DNA of 64,000 nucleotides, taken from the NCBI GenBank assembly GCA_942492635.1, contig CALOFP010000001.1, positions 939,446-1,003,445 of the forward strand, written 5' to 3'. The notes under the pieces were generated by a model. That model had not been told where the DNA came from. It did no database searches and worked only from the letters and a program-made list of their open reading frames with translations. Shown here piece by piece: positions 1 through 8,149 of the stretch. Position numbers and translations under genes: made by a program. This stretch comes from CALOFP01 sp942492635 (lineage in GTDB: Bacteria > UBP6 > UBA1177 > CALOFP01). The stretch's first letter is position 1. Each line of letters opens with the position of its first letter.

Positions 1-2763
1 CATCGATTTTCACTTCTTTCCCAGCGAAATATTTCCGCCGCAGAGGAAATTTTAATACACCCGCTGCTTTTCGCCCGAAAACTTCCATCCGGTTGGCAGG
101 ACCGTCTTGGAGATCTGATTCCGGGAAAAGGAATGAGGGAACTGATGGAGATCGAGGAGGCAATCGAGGCCGGTGCCGGGTCGGCCTGGGATCTATACCC
201 CCTCATGGCGGACGACGTCACAATAGAGGAGAAAATCGAAGGAACCGTTGTTGTATGGGAAGAGATGCGCGGCGACATCTCCGGAGATGAGGAGCTGGGA
301 AAGCTGTCCCATGAAAGGCGAATCCGCAGGGAAAACAACACATTTTCACCTCTGGAAATGGCCGACTGTTTTACCGAAAGAACCGGTTTCGAAATCTCCG
401 TAAGCGCCTTTCACTCCAGAGGCGAATCGATCGGAAAGTTTCCTTCGGCTACGATAAAACCATCTTTCGAAGAGGAAAACTCCCCCATTCTGCTCTCCAA
501 AAGATACGGGGAGGAAAACGCCCTCCTCATTTTCGACGAATCGGGATCGGATATCGCGGACAAACTTCTAAGCGGCGGAATCGAAGCAATTCCCGTCGAC
601 TCTTTTCCCATGAATCTTGAAAAAGGAACCGCCTATGTAATAGAAAACAAAGGCTGGTTTTCACCGGAAAGTCTGTTGCACCTCACTTCCGATCATCTTA
701 TTCTTCTCTCATCCTCAATCTTCTCCTCAACACCCAGGGCGGCTCGGAGAAAGAAACCGCTGCTGCAGGAGGAGGGCGATGAAAAGAGAAAACCGCTTTC
801 CATGGAAAGCCTCTCAAAAGGCGAATACATAGTCCACTACAACTACGGAATCGCCCTTTTCGACGGCGTTAACCACATCAAGAACACCGACTGTCTGGTT
901 CTGATCTACGAAAACGATGACAGGGTCTACCTTCCGGTTTACAACATGAATCTCGTCTACCGTTACCGCTGGGAGGAGGGCTACTTTCCCAAGCTCAGCA
1001 ACCTCAGGACCGGATCATGGGAAAAGGCTAAAAAGCGAATCGAAAACGATATCGAGCATGTGGCGGAACAGATTCTCCAGCTCTACGCGAAAAGATCGAT
1101 TGAGGAGGGATTCTCCTTCGAAACATCCGATGAGATGGTCCGAAGATTCGAAAAGAGTTTCCCCTACAACGAGACCGACGATCAGGCGACATCCATCAGG
1201 GAACTTTTCGAGGATATGTCATCCGGAAAGGTGGTCGACAGGCTCCTCTGCGGAGACGTGGGTTTCGGAAAAACCGAAGTTGCCATGCGCGGATGCATTG
1301 CCGCAGTAGCTTCAGGCAAACAGGCTGCAGTTCTCGTTCCCACAACCGTCCTAGCCTTTCAGCACTTTCGCAGTTTCAAGGAAAGATTTGCCGATTTCCC
1401 CATAAAAATCGAGATGATGAGCCGATTCTATTCTCCGAAGAAACAGAAACAGGTTGCAGAAGAGATTAAACTCGGAAAAGTGGACATCGTCGTGGGAACC
1501 CATCGACTGCTCTCTAAAGATCTTGAATTTGCCGACCTCGGTTTTCTCGTTGTGGACGAAGAGCACAGATTCGGTGTCTTCCAGAAAGAGCGGATAAGGG
1601 AGATCAAGGACGGCGTCGCCACACTCTCCATGACAGCCACCCCGATTCCGAGAACTTTGCAGATGTCCCTTCTCGGCCTGCGTGAAATAAGCTTCATCAA
1701 AACGCCTCCGAGAGAGAGAAAACCGGTAAAAACCCACGTTCTCGAATACAGCGAAGAGATTGTGAAGGAGTCTATTCTCAGGGAACTTCAGAGAGGCGGA
1801 CAGATCTACTTTGTCCATAACCGGATCGAATCTCTCGGCGACATGAAAGGCATGCTCCAGTCGCTTATTCCGGATCTGAAGATCGCCACAGCCCACGGCA
1901 GAATGGCTGAAGAGAAGCTGGAGCAGGTGATGGTGGATTTTGTCTCCGGCAGCTACGACCTTCTTCTGGCAACATCACTCATCGAAAGCGGAATCGACAT
2001 TCCCCAGGTCAACACAATAATAATCAACCGGGCGGACATGTTCGGACTCGCTCAGCTCTACCAGCTTCGCGGACGAGTGGGACGGTGGAACCGAGCCGCC
2101 TACGCATACCTCATGGTTCCCTCCCTGAAAACAATTTCCGAGGAGGCCTACAACCGGCTTTCCGTAATAAAAAGATTCGATCGTCTCGGCTCCGGCTACA
2201 GCGTAGCCATGGAAGATCTCAACATCAGGGGCGGAGGAAACATCCTCGGATTCAGCCAGACCGGAAAACTCCGAGGCGTGGGATACGATCTCTATCTGGA
2301 AATGCTCAGGAGAAGAATCGACCAGCTGAAACGGGGCGACTTCGCCGAAACATCGGATATAGAATTAAAGACCCATCTCACCGCATTTATTCCCGAAAAC
2401 TACATAGAAAGCGCCGATTTAAGAATAGGTTTCTACCGAAAAATAGGAACCGTGGAATCGGCTACGGAAATCCGGTGGATCCGCGACCTCTTCACTGAAA
2501 ACTACGGACCGGTTCCCGGCGAAGTGGAAAACCTCTTCAAACTCATGGAGCTGAAAATCCAGGCAAAAGAAGCAGGAATATCCGCCTTCGAAACCGTTGA
2601 CGACTCCATAACCCTCCACTTCTCCGCCTCATCGAAGCTGGACGTAGGCAAACTGATGGAAACCGTCTCCAAACTCCAGGGAACATTCGTCGACTCCTTC
2701 ACAATCCGAATCCCCGCAAAGGGGCTCCCAGAATATCAGGAGATCATCCGGACATTTCAATAA
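1..2763 (+). CDS. mfd: Transcription-repair coupling factor Mfd, 5' end outside window
   Basis: The reading frame is open from base 1, so the Met at 133 is internal and the gene starts before the window. About 920 residues are visible of a protein usually near 1150. Mfd displaces stalled RNA polymerase and recruits UvrA in transcription-coupled repair. A CarD-like RNA-polymerase-interacting segment (SKGEYIVHYNYGIALF) is encoded near 810-870. The helicase motor follows: Walker A GDVGFGKTEVA near 1255, DEEH near 1555, TATPIPRT near 1635, and the RecG-type QLRGRVGRW near 2065. A TRCF C-terminal domain with IELKTHLTAFIPENYI near 2360 completes it. No frameshift is seen in the visible part. Confidence 0.96.
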   Translation, partial: HRFSLLSQRNISAAEEILIHPLLFARKLPSGWQDRLGDLIPGKGMRELMEIEEAIEAGAGSAWDLYPLMADDVTIEEKIEGTVVVWEEMRGDISGDEELGKLSHERRIRRENNTFSPLEMADCFTERTGFEISVSAFHSRGESIGKFPSATIKPSFEEENSPILLSKRYGEENALLIFDESGSDIADKLLSGGIEAIPVDSFPMNLEKGTAYVIENKGWFSPESLLHLTSDHLILLSSSIFSSTPRAARRKKPLLQEEGDEKRKPLSMESLSKGEYIVHYNYGIALFDGVNHIKNTDCLVLIYENDDRVYLPVYNMNLVYRYRWEEGYFPKLSNLRTGSWEKAKKRIENDIEHVAEQILQLYAKRSIEEGFSFETSDEMVRRFEKSFPYNETDDQATSIRELFEDMSSGKVVDRLLCGDVGFGKTEVAMRGCIAAVASGKQAAVLVPTTVLAFQHFRSFKERFADFPIKIEMMSRFYSPKKQKQVAEEIKLGKVDIVVGTHRLLSKDLEFADLGFLVVDEEHRFGVFQKERIREIKDGVATLSMTATPIPRTLQMSLLGLREISFIKTPPRERKPVKTHVLEYSEEIVKESILRELQRGGQIYFVHNRIESLGDMKGMLQSLIPDLKIATAHGRMAEEKLEQVMVDFVSGSYDLLLATSLIESGIDIPQVNTIIINRADMFGLAQLYQLRGRVGRWNRAAYAYLMVPSLKTISEEAYNRLSVIKRFDRLGSGYSVAMEDLNIRGGGNILGFSQTGKLRGVGYDLYLEMLRRRIDQLKRGDFAETSDIELKTHLTAFIPENYIESADLRIGFYRKIGTVESATEIRWIRDLFTENYGPVPGEVENLFKLMELKIQAKEAGISAFETVDDSITLHFSASSKLDVGKLMETVSKLQGTFVDSFTIRIPAKGLPEYQEIIRTFQ

Positions 2764-3046
2764 ATGCACAATCTTTCGCAATGTACTCAAAGTCACAATA
2801 AATATTTTTTAAAACATTATCACCACTAGTAAAATGCGCAAACATATTATTCATCAAAAATTTTTACCCAAACCAACAACACCCATCAATTCTTTGCATT
2901 CAGCAATGTTTTGATAAAACAAATCAACAAACATTTGCCAAAATCAAATTTATTGTTTGATTTTTCATTATCCTTCATTAATATTCCAATGTTTTGCTAC
3001 GAAAAATTAGCTCAGCAATTTTGCCATTTTTTAAGGGAATATCAAA
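2764..3046. other. AT-rich intergenic region with weak hairpin
   Basis: This gap is much more AT-rich than mfd. It holds one AT-rich inverted repeat, 2940-2948 against 2956-2964 (9-bp arms, 7-nt loop), followed by a short T run. That could be a weak terminator for mfd, but it lies about 180 bp after the stop. A ribosome binding site AAGGGA at 3033-3038 belongs to the next gene. Nothing else is recognised. Confidence 0.4.
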
Positions 3047-3394
3047 ATGAAGAAATCACTTACACTTGCCTCAACGTTTGTCATACTTTTTTTCATAGGA
3101 TGCGCTACAACTCAGAATATAGCTGTTAAGCCTGAGGCCTCAAAAGTAGAAATTATTACCTCCGAACCATCAAGAGATGTATGCAAATTTATTGGCGATG
3201 TTGATGGCTCAGCTAAATCTCGTGATATTGCTTTAGCAACAAGAAATGCAAGAAATGATATACGGAACAAAACCTATGATATGGGTGGTAATATTGTAAA
3301 AATTGACACAAATACTGCTGCAAACGCAATGGATTTTACCGGACGAACACAAGTTGTCTTAACTGGCAGGGCATTCAAGTGCTCAAACAACTAA
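3047..3394 (+). CDS. Small lipoprotein, DUF4156-like
   Basis: A 115-residue predicted lipoprotein. The N-terminus has Lys residues, a hydrophobic stretch and a lipobox FIGC, placing the lipidated Cys at residue 19. The mature part has a Cys pair (VCKF near 50 and FKCSNN at the end) and the pattern CKFIGDVDG followed by ARNDIRNKTYDMGGN. This matches the general look of DUF4156 outer-membrane lipoproteins, whose function is not established. The start has AAGGGA eight bases upstream. The gene is AT-rich compared with its neighbours and lies between mfd and an IS91-like element, so acquisition by transfer is possible but not shown. Confidence 0.7.
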   Translation: MKKSLTLASTFVILFFIGCATTQNIAVKPEASKVEIITSEPSRDVCKFIGDVDGSAKSRDIALATRNARNDIRNKTYDMGGNIVKIDTNTAANAMDFTGRTQVVLTGRAFKCSNN

Positions 3395-3579
3395 AATTTT
3401 GACCCGCAAAACACCTCAAACAGCATTCACTTAAAAAACCTGCAAAACTTTTTCCAACCAAGACTTGGCGGCTAAATTCATCATTCTAAAAATATCCTGA
3501 TCAATCCATCAGTTAAAATCCCTCAAAAACAATTATATTTCCCGCTCAAGCATCTTAATCATCCAAATTGAATAAGGAT

Positions 3580-3738
3580 ATATTGTGCGAAGCCACAATA
3601 TCATCCGATATTGAACTAGCCCGGAGCGGGTTTACACTATATTAATTAGGAAATATATTCTGGATAGAGGTGTCGAAGCCCGACAGTTTCACGTCAGCTT
3701 TTAGAAAAATGAAGTATCATACTTCGCAAAAGTGATAC
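3580..3738. repeat. Hairpin cluster at the tnpA-distal end of the IS91-like element
   Basis: Four inverted repeats sit downstream of the transposase gene. 3580-3587 pairs with 3594-3601 (8 bp, 6-nt loop). A GC-rich hairpin at about 3619-3632 (CCCG GAG CGGG) follows TATTGAACTA. 3671-3675 pairs with 3681-3685. 3711-3717 pairs with 3719-3725, and alternatively 3714-3719 with 3733-3738. Two hairpins share CGAAGCC. IS91-family elements carry subterminal palindromes and a GAAC/GTTC target near the replication origin end, and GAAC is present at 3613-3616. Assignment as the origin side is inference. Confidence 0.5.
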
Positions 3739-3893
3739 GATTTTCTACTTAATTGCATCATCTTTTCCCGACTTAACTATCAAGTCTCTTGTTTTATGAT
3801 CTTTTTATCCATTTTTTCTCCATAAGACACAGTTATACATTCTTCTTTTATTAAAATGATTTCCAATTTTTCAAAACGTCATATTCGATCTGC

Positions 3894-4973
3894 TCAAGGC
3901 CCGGCACGGATGCTGATAAAAACGCCTGATTCCTGTGGGATGATTGCCTTGAGAACCATTTCCTTTTTGCATGATTTGCATTTGCAGGTCGGCCGTTTTA
4001 CTTTTTCTTCCGATCCGGTTATTACGACATTGAGCATGAGTTGAAGTAAGTTCAATTTTTTCTTGGAGTTGCCGTGAAGAAAACCATAATCTCTGCACCT
4101 TCTGAATCCCTTGGGTAGCACATGTTTCAACACAAGGTAGAGAAAGGTTTCGCCGGAAAGAGTACGCGTTTCCTCTTTTTTCGATCCCGAATCGGTATAG
4201 CGGAATGTTACTTCTCCATTCTCATCCTTAAGAATCCTTTTTTCGGATATGACGCCTCTGTAAAGGTAGCGCGAAAGATACTCTAGGCCAGGCTGTCCTG
4301 TTCCTGTATTCTTTACATCGATAACCCAATCTTTTTTATAAAGATCGACGGGGATTTCCATCTCTTTTTCTTTCATTAATGCAATCAGTTTGCCTCTAAA
4401 AAGCAAAGAAAGAACCTTTGCAGGCATGAGATACTTTCCCTTTTTCTCTTTCCATGCTCTGCCGTTTTCGCAGATGGCTCCTGACGGCACGATGTAGTGG
4501 ATGTGCGGATGGTAATTGAGTCGCCTGCTGTTGCTGTGGAAAACACCGGTAAAACCGATCTCTCCGCCCAGATGTTTCTTGTTCGCTGCCAGCTGCTTCA
4601 TCGCCTCGGCGGAAGCCTTGAACATCATGTCGTAGAATTGGCGGCCGTGCCTCATCGCGATTACATGCAGTTCCGTCGGAATTGTAAACGTGACCATGAA
4701 GTATTTCACAGGCAACAGTTTCGCCTTCTGTTTCTCCAACCATTCCGTGGTCAGATGGTTCTGGCAACGGGGACAGCTTCTGTGACCACACGACTGGTAA
4801 ACCTGCCGCTCGGCTCCGCACGCAGGACAGCTGTAATGCAGCTCGCCGGAGGCCGCGGTGCGGCACTCCTGTATTCTGCGCATCGCCGTAAAACACTCCG
4901 GACGCAGTATTTCGCCAAACGTTTCCAATGTCTTCGCGCCGTGATTTTCAAATACGTTGGCGAGTGCAATCAT
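3894..4973 (-). CDS. IS91-family HUH/Y1 transposase
   Basis: A 359-residue rolling-circle transposase. An N-terminal zinc-binding region has Cys49-x2-Cys52, then Cys62, Cys67-x2-Cys70 (CGHRSCPRC). The metal-binding HUH motif lies in NYHPHIHY (His157, His159). The candidate nicking tyrosine is in EYLSRYLYRG (Tyr232 or Tyr236). A second CxC..CxxC group (CKCKSCKKE) sits near the C-terminus. The length is close to that of other members (about 350-400). The start codon overlaps the stop of the upstream recombinase by 4 bp (ATGA at 4970-4973), which indicates translational coupling. All key residues are present, so the gene looks intact. Confidence 0.93.
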   Translation of the reverse strand: MIALANVFENHGAKTLETFGEILRPECFTAMRRIQECRTAASGELHYSCPACGAERQVYQSCGHRSCPRCQNHLTTEWLEKQKAKLLPVKYFMVTFTIPTELHVIAMRHGRQFYDMMFKASAEAMKQLAANKKHLGGEIGFTGVFHSNSRRLNYHPHIHYIVPSGAICENGRAWKEKKGKYLMPAKVLSLLFRGKLIALMKEKEMEIPVDLYKKDWVIDVKNTGTGQPGLEYLSRYLYRGVISEKRILKDENGEVTFRYTDSGSKKEETRTLSGETFLYLVLKHVLPKGFRRCRDYGFLHGNSKKKLNLLQLMLNVVITGSEEKVKRPTCKCKSCKKEMVLKAIIPQESGVFISIRAGP

Positions 4974-5872
4974 TTTGTAATTTCCGAATAAACAGCTGAA
5001 ATTATCTGTTCGATAACGTTATCCGCGTTTTGACCGGCTTCTTTTGTGATCTGCAGGTAGTTGAGTGTGGTTATTACACTTGAATGTCCCATGTTCGCCT
5101 TTATCTGAGGGATGGTAAGACCTGCCTCAAGAAGGTGAGTCGCATAGCAGTGCCTGAGGGAATGAGTGGTGATCTTTTTTTTAATTCCGACTTCCTCGAC
5201 AGCCTTCCTGATTGCCGATTGAACAGAATATGGTGTCATATGGCGATCGGTATTTCTTATCCGTTTCGGGTCACCCATCAGAAGAGGAAATAGAAGGTTC
5301 CGGTTTCTATGGGTTTTCCAATAGTCACGAAGGATTTCGAGAGTCGGTTCAGGCAGCGGAACATAGCGATCCTTGTTTCTCTTGCTGCAGCGGATGTGAA
5401 CGAACATACGGTCGCTGTCGATATCTCCACATTTCAGATTCAGCGCTTCTGAAATTCGAAGCCCCATGCTGTATATTGTAAAAAAGAGGGCTCTGTAACA
5501 TGGTTTTCGGAACGATTTTAAAAGCTCCGTTGTCTCACGAAGACTGAGAACATCAGGGAGAGTCCTGAAATTCTGAGGCTTTACGATTTTGTCCCAATCA
5601 AGCGGTTTTTCAATGACGAATTTCCAGAAAAACTTAACGGCACATAATTCGGTGTTAACCTTTCCCCATGAAAAATTATCGATCATTTGACCGAAGTAAC
5701 GCTTCATGTCGTTCCTTTTAAGGTCGATAATCGAATAGTCGAAAAATTCCGCGAACCTGCGTACCGCTCTGCTGTAGGCGGCAATAGTAGTTTCTACCTT
5801 ACCCTGTAACTTGAGATTTTCCTGGTAAAGTGAATAAAGATGCTCGAATTCTTGTGCGTTTGATTTCTGCAT
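4970..5872 (-). CDS. Tyrosine recombinase of the IS91-like element
   Basis: A 300-residue site-specific recombinase. It has an N-terminal SAM-like core-binding domain (about 1-95) and a C-terminal catalytic domain with the conserved set Arg139 (MGLRISEAL), a Lys near 164-167, His237 and Arg240 (HSLRHCYATH), His263 (MGHSS) and the nucleophile Tyr272. The catalytic set is complete. The pairing with an IS91 transposase by a 4-bp overlap is the informative context. In some IS91-family elements an integrase-like gene precedes the transposase, possibly to resolve or integrate intermediates. It lacks the extra helix expected for an integron integrase as far as can be judged by eye. Confidence 0.92.
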   Translation of the reverse strand: MQKSNAQEFEHLYSLYQENLKLQGKVETTIAAYSRAVRRFAEFFDYSIIDLKRNDMKRYFGQMIDNFSWGKVNTELCAVKFFWKFVIEKPLDWDKIVKPQNFRTLPDVLSLRETTELLKSFRKPCYRALFFTIYSMGLRISEALNLKCGDIDSDRMFVHIRCSKRNKDRYVPLPEPTLEILRDYWKTHRNRNLLFPLLMGDPKRIRNTDRHMTPYSVQSAIRKAVEEVGIKKKITTHSLRHCYATHLLEAGLTIPQIKANMGHSSVITTLNYLQITKEAGQNADNVIEQIISAVYSEITK

Positions 5873-5896
5873 GATATAACTCCATTTCTTGTAATG

Positions 5897-5919
5897 GTGG
5901 TGTTCCCCGTGAACACCAC
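5897..5919 (-). promoter_or_regulatory. Perfect inverted repeat upstream of the recombinase gene
   Basis: GTGGTGTTC at 5897-5905 pairs exactly with GAACACCAC at 5911-5919 around a 5-nt loop. It lies 25-47 bases upstream of the recombinase start. It could be an operator, a recombination core for the tyrosine recombinase, or a hairpin in the element's terminus. No T run follows, so a terminator is unlikely. Confidence 0.55.
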
Positions 5920-6169
5920 TCTTTTTCCATAAAGTTATATCTATTCTTGAATTTGTTTCAGAAAACTGCCGCGGAGCGGCTTAGTTCAATAAAAATATCT
6001 AGAACGAAATTGCAGCTGTTGTCAGCCGATTAATTTTTTTGTGATCGATCCAGCGGCTATTTTCACCAAGATACAAATAATTTGACCATCCCAACGGCTG
6101 AATCAGCCATGATAATTGTTTTGGTGTCGGATTGGAAACGGTATCAATATTTTTGCATTTGTGAAAAAG

Positions 6170-6330
6170 CACCCTCCCTTTTTCAGGAAGGGGTAGGAAG
6201 AGTTAATGGAATCGAATAGCATTCCCCCACAACGGATTTTATTAATTTCATCTAAACAACTCCTCTCAATCCCCTCTTTTAAACAGAGAGGAAGAAAAGT
6301 CCCTCCTTTGATAGGAGGTAAGTAATTTCA
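6170..6330. repeat. Intergenic tract of C-rich and G-rich repeat words
   Basis: Within the 5.9-6.5 kb gap there are several short complementary words: CCCTCC and GGAAGGGG near 6171-6195, TCCCCTCTTTT and AGAGAGGAAG near 6270-6295, and CCCTCCTTTGATAGGAGG near 6301-6318, which folds as a small hairpin. They look like a degraded repetitive intergenic element. No gene is seen in the stretch. Confidence 0.4.
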
Positions 6331-6415
6331 CAGGTGCAGATATAGTCGGTTCTTCTCTCATCTGAAAACACAACATCTTTTCAAAGATACCACCTTCCTC
6401 TGTTCAAAAAATAAG

Positions 6416-6443
6416 TTGTAATTGAATTGCTTTTCACTAAAAT
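6416..6443 (+). promoter_or_regulatory. Possible promoter for speD-speE
   Basis: TTGTAA at 6416-6421 and TAAAAT at 6438-6443 are separated by 16 bp. They sit 58 bases ahead of the chosen speD start. The match is moderate and the region is AT-rich. Confidence 0.35.
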
Positions 6444-6500
6444 TTGCTGACGTTTTTTTTATGCATCTTTAAAAAGGTGCCTTTTCCAATGGAGGTGACC

Positions 6501-6914
6501 ATGCGAAGGCTGGCCCGACAACTGCTTGTGGAATTCTACGACTGCAACAGAGAGATCATTGACAGCATCGAACTGGTGAAAACTCATGTGGTTGCAGCAA
6601 CCGGACTTATGGGAGCTACTATTTCCAGCGAAGCTTTTTCCCATTTCTCTCCGAGAGGGGTGAGCGGAGCCGTTATCTCATCCGGTTCACATATTACGGT
6701 GCACACTATTCCTGAGCAGGGTTACGTAGCTCTGGATGTTTTCACATACGGCAGGTACTGCGATCCCTGGAAGGGGTTTAAATATCTAAGGGAAATTTTC
6801 GAGGCCGGAACCGAATCGGTGAAGGAGGTGGACAGAGGTCTTCCCGATCCCGATCTCTCGGAACTTACGCCGACTACGGTGAATTCATCGCAAAAAAACA
6901 GTACAATTCATTAA
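6501..6914 (+). CDS. speD: SpeD-family pyruvoyl-dependent decarboxylase with altered catalytic positions
   Basis: A 137-residue SpeD-type protein. The start at 6501 is chosen because GGAGGTG at 6491-6497 precedes it at ideal distance; two upstream in-frame Mets (6444, 6489) lack such a site. Canonical bacterial SpeD cleaves itself before Ser63 to make the pyruvoyl group for S-adenosylmethionine decarboxylation. Here Ser55, Ser63 and His68 are in register. However, the residue before Ser63 is Gly (SSGSH) rather than the usual Glu, and position 83, usually a catalytic Cys in DVFTCG, is Tyr (DVFTYG). A Cys follows at 87. The speE gene starts 39 bases downstream. It could be a true AdoMet decarboxylase or a family member with another substrate such as arginine or ornithine. 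Confidence 0.85.
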   Translation: MRRLARQLLVEFYDCNREIIDSIELVKTHVVAATGLMGATISSEAFSHFSPRGVSGAVISSGSHITVHTIPEQGYVALDVFTYGRYCDPWKGFKYLREIFEAGTESVKEVDRGLPDPDLSELTPTTVNSSQKNSTIH

Positions 6915-6953
6915 TTTAGAAATCATCAACTAACTTTCCGGGAGGAATAAAAG

Positions 6954-7790
6954 ATGTGGTACGTTGAAAACTACGGTGATCGAGCTAGTCTCGGACTTAA
7001 GGTTAACAAGAAACTTCATGAGGAAAACTCCCCTTTTCAGAAGATCGAGATCTACGATACGGCGTTTTTCGGAAAATTCCTCGCACTCGACGGTCTCTCG
7101 ATGTGCAGCGAAAAGGACGAATTCGTATATCACGAAATGATTACCCACATGCCTCTCTGTACACATCCGAACCCCAAAAGGGCTCTTGTTGTCGGTGGCG
7201 GAGACGGCGGTGCGATCCGTGAAATTCTCAAACACCACTCCATTGAGGAAGCGGTTCTCTGCGAAATCGACGAGAGAGTTGTCCGTGTCTGCCAGGAGTA
7301 CATGCCGTCGCTGGCAGGTTCTCTCGACAAGGATGAGAGGGTCAAACTCAGCTTTGAGGACGGATTCAAGTTCATCGACAGCTACGAAAACTATTTCGAT
7401 CTCATAATCACCGACTCTTCCGATCCCATCGGTCCCGGTGTGGAACTTTTCAAGGAGGACTACTACCGTCTCGTGAAAAAGGCTCTCAAAAAGGACGGAA
7501 TAATGGTTTCCCAGAGCGAGTCACCATGGTTTTACAAGGAGACCATGAACGATATGACCGAGGCAATGTGCAAGGTTTTCAACCACGTTGAAACATACAT
7601 CGCCATGATCCCTCTCTACCCGTCGGGATTCTGGACGATCACCTTCGCAAGCGACGAGCACAGCCTCAGAAATTTCGATAAGGAAAGAAGTGCAAGAATT
7701 GCAGAAACCTGCAAATACTACAACCCGGAAATCCATCTCGGATCTCTCGCGCTTCCAAACTTCGTAAAAGATATCGTTAAGAATAAATAG
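6954..7790 (+). CDS. speE: Spermidine synthase (polyamine aminopropyltransferase)
   Basis: A 278-residue soluble aminopropyltransferase that moves the aminopropyl group from decarboxylated AdoMet to a diamine. The N-terminal beta domain includes WYVENYGDRASLGLKV. The Rossmann domain has VVGGGDGGAIREILKH, the acidic ligand ending strand 2 (LCEIDERVV), and the polyamine-site motif DSSDPIGPG. The length is normal for the family. GGAGG at 6941-6945 sets the start. It is the second gene of a speD-speE pair, so it should complete spermidine synthesis if SpeD supplies decarboxylated AdoMet. Confidence 0.95.
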   Translation: MWYVENYGDRASLGLKVNKKLHEENSPFQKIEIYDTAFFGKFLALDGLSMCSEKDEFVYHEMITHMPLCTHPNPKRALVVGGGDGGAIREILKHHSIEEAVLCEIDERVVRVCQEYMPSLAGSLDKDERVKLSFEDGFKFIDSYENYFDLIITDSSDPIGPGVELFKEDYYRLVKKALKKDGIMVSQSESPWFYKETMNDMTEAMCKVFNHVETYIAMIPLYPSGFWTITFASDEHSLRNFDKERSARIAETCKYYNPEIHLGSLALPNFVKDIVKNK

Positions 7791-8149
7791 TACATTTATC
7801 AATTCATTGCGGTTGAAATAGTTCGCAGGGGTGGGGCTTAGTCTCCACCCTTCCCTTTAACCCATGACACACTGCGTCACCCACAATTCATTTGACTACA
7901 ATGAAGTTAATGAAGAACATGAAGAAAAAAATTTTTTGATTATGGTTTTTTTATGGAAATTGCAATTTTGACGATTTTTTCGGCTTGATTTAACTGGCTT
8001 TTTCCCACAACCTTCATATTCTTCATGGCAGTTGGGAATTTTCGGAAGCGTTCAAAGAAGATGTCAGTGCGACCGGCCGGATAGCTGCGGATTCCTTACA
8101 ATTCTGGCTGACTACAGATTCGGTAACGTTTCGGATGTGTACTTTTCGA
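7791..8149. repeat. Convergent intergenic region with 9-nt word repeats in both orientations
   Basis: Between the convergent speE and usp genes. A hairpin at 7827-7835/7844-7852 may end speE transcription, though no T run follows it. Three 9-nt words ATGAAGTTA, ATGAAGAAC and ATGAAGAAA stand in tandem at 7901-7927. The same words occur in reverse complement at 8012-8028. No coding signal is seen. Confidence 0.5.

Larger units (their letters stand above)
3609..5991 (-). mobile_element. IS91-like element carrying a tyrosine recombinase and an HUH transposase
   Basis: Two coupled minus-strand genes, a tyrosine recombinase then an IS91-type transposase, are bracketed by an inverted copy of the same end motif. 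TATTGAACTA at 3609-3618 is followed by a GC-rich hairpin, and TAGTTCAATA at 5982-5991 is preceded by the GC-rich hairpin GCCGC GGA GCGGC at about 5968-5980. The total is about 2.4 kb. IS91 relatives move by rolling-circle replication and make no target duplication, so the exact ends cannot be fixed from one copy. The bracket positions are a best estimate. Confidence 0.6.

Noticed and set aside
93..290. Short plus-strand frame at the left edge
   Set aside because: It overlaps the open mfd frame that continues from base 1, and has no family features.
1351..1896. 181-residue minus-strand frame inside mfd
   Set aside because: It lies opposite the helicase core of mfd, whose motifs are conserved; composition is that of a shadow frame.
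3580..3740. Integron attC-like sites
   Set aside because: Hairpins are present but without the paired R/L box layout, and no cassette array or integron integrase features are seen.
4497..4991. 164-residue plus-strand frame opposite the transposase
   Set aside because: The transposase on the other strand has complete zinc, HUH and Tyr motifs; this frame has none.
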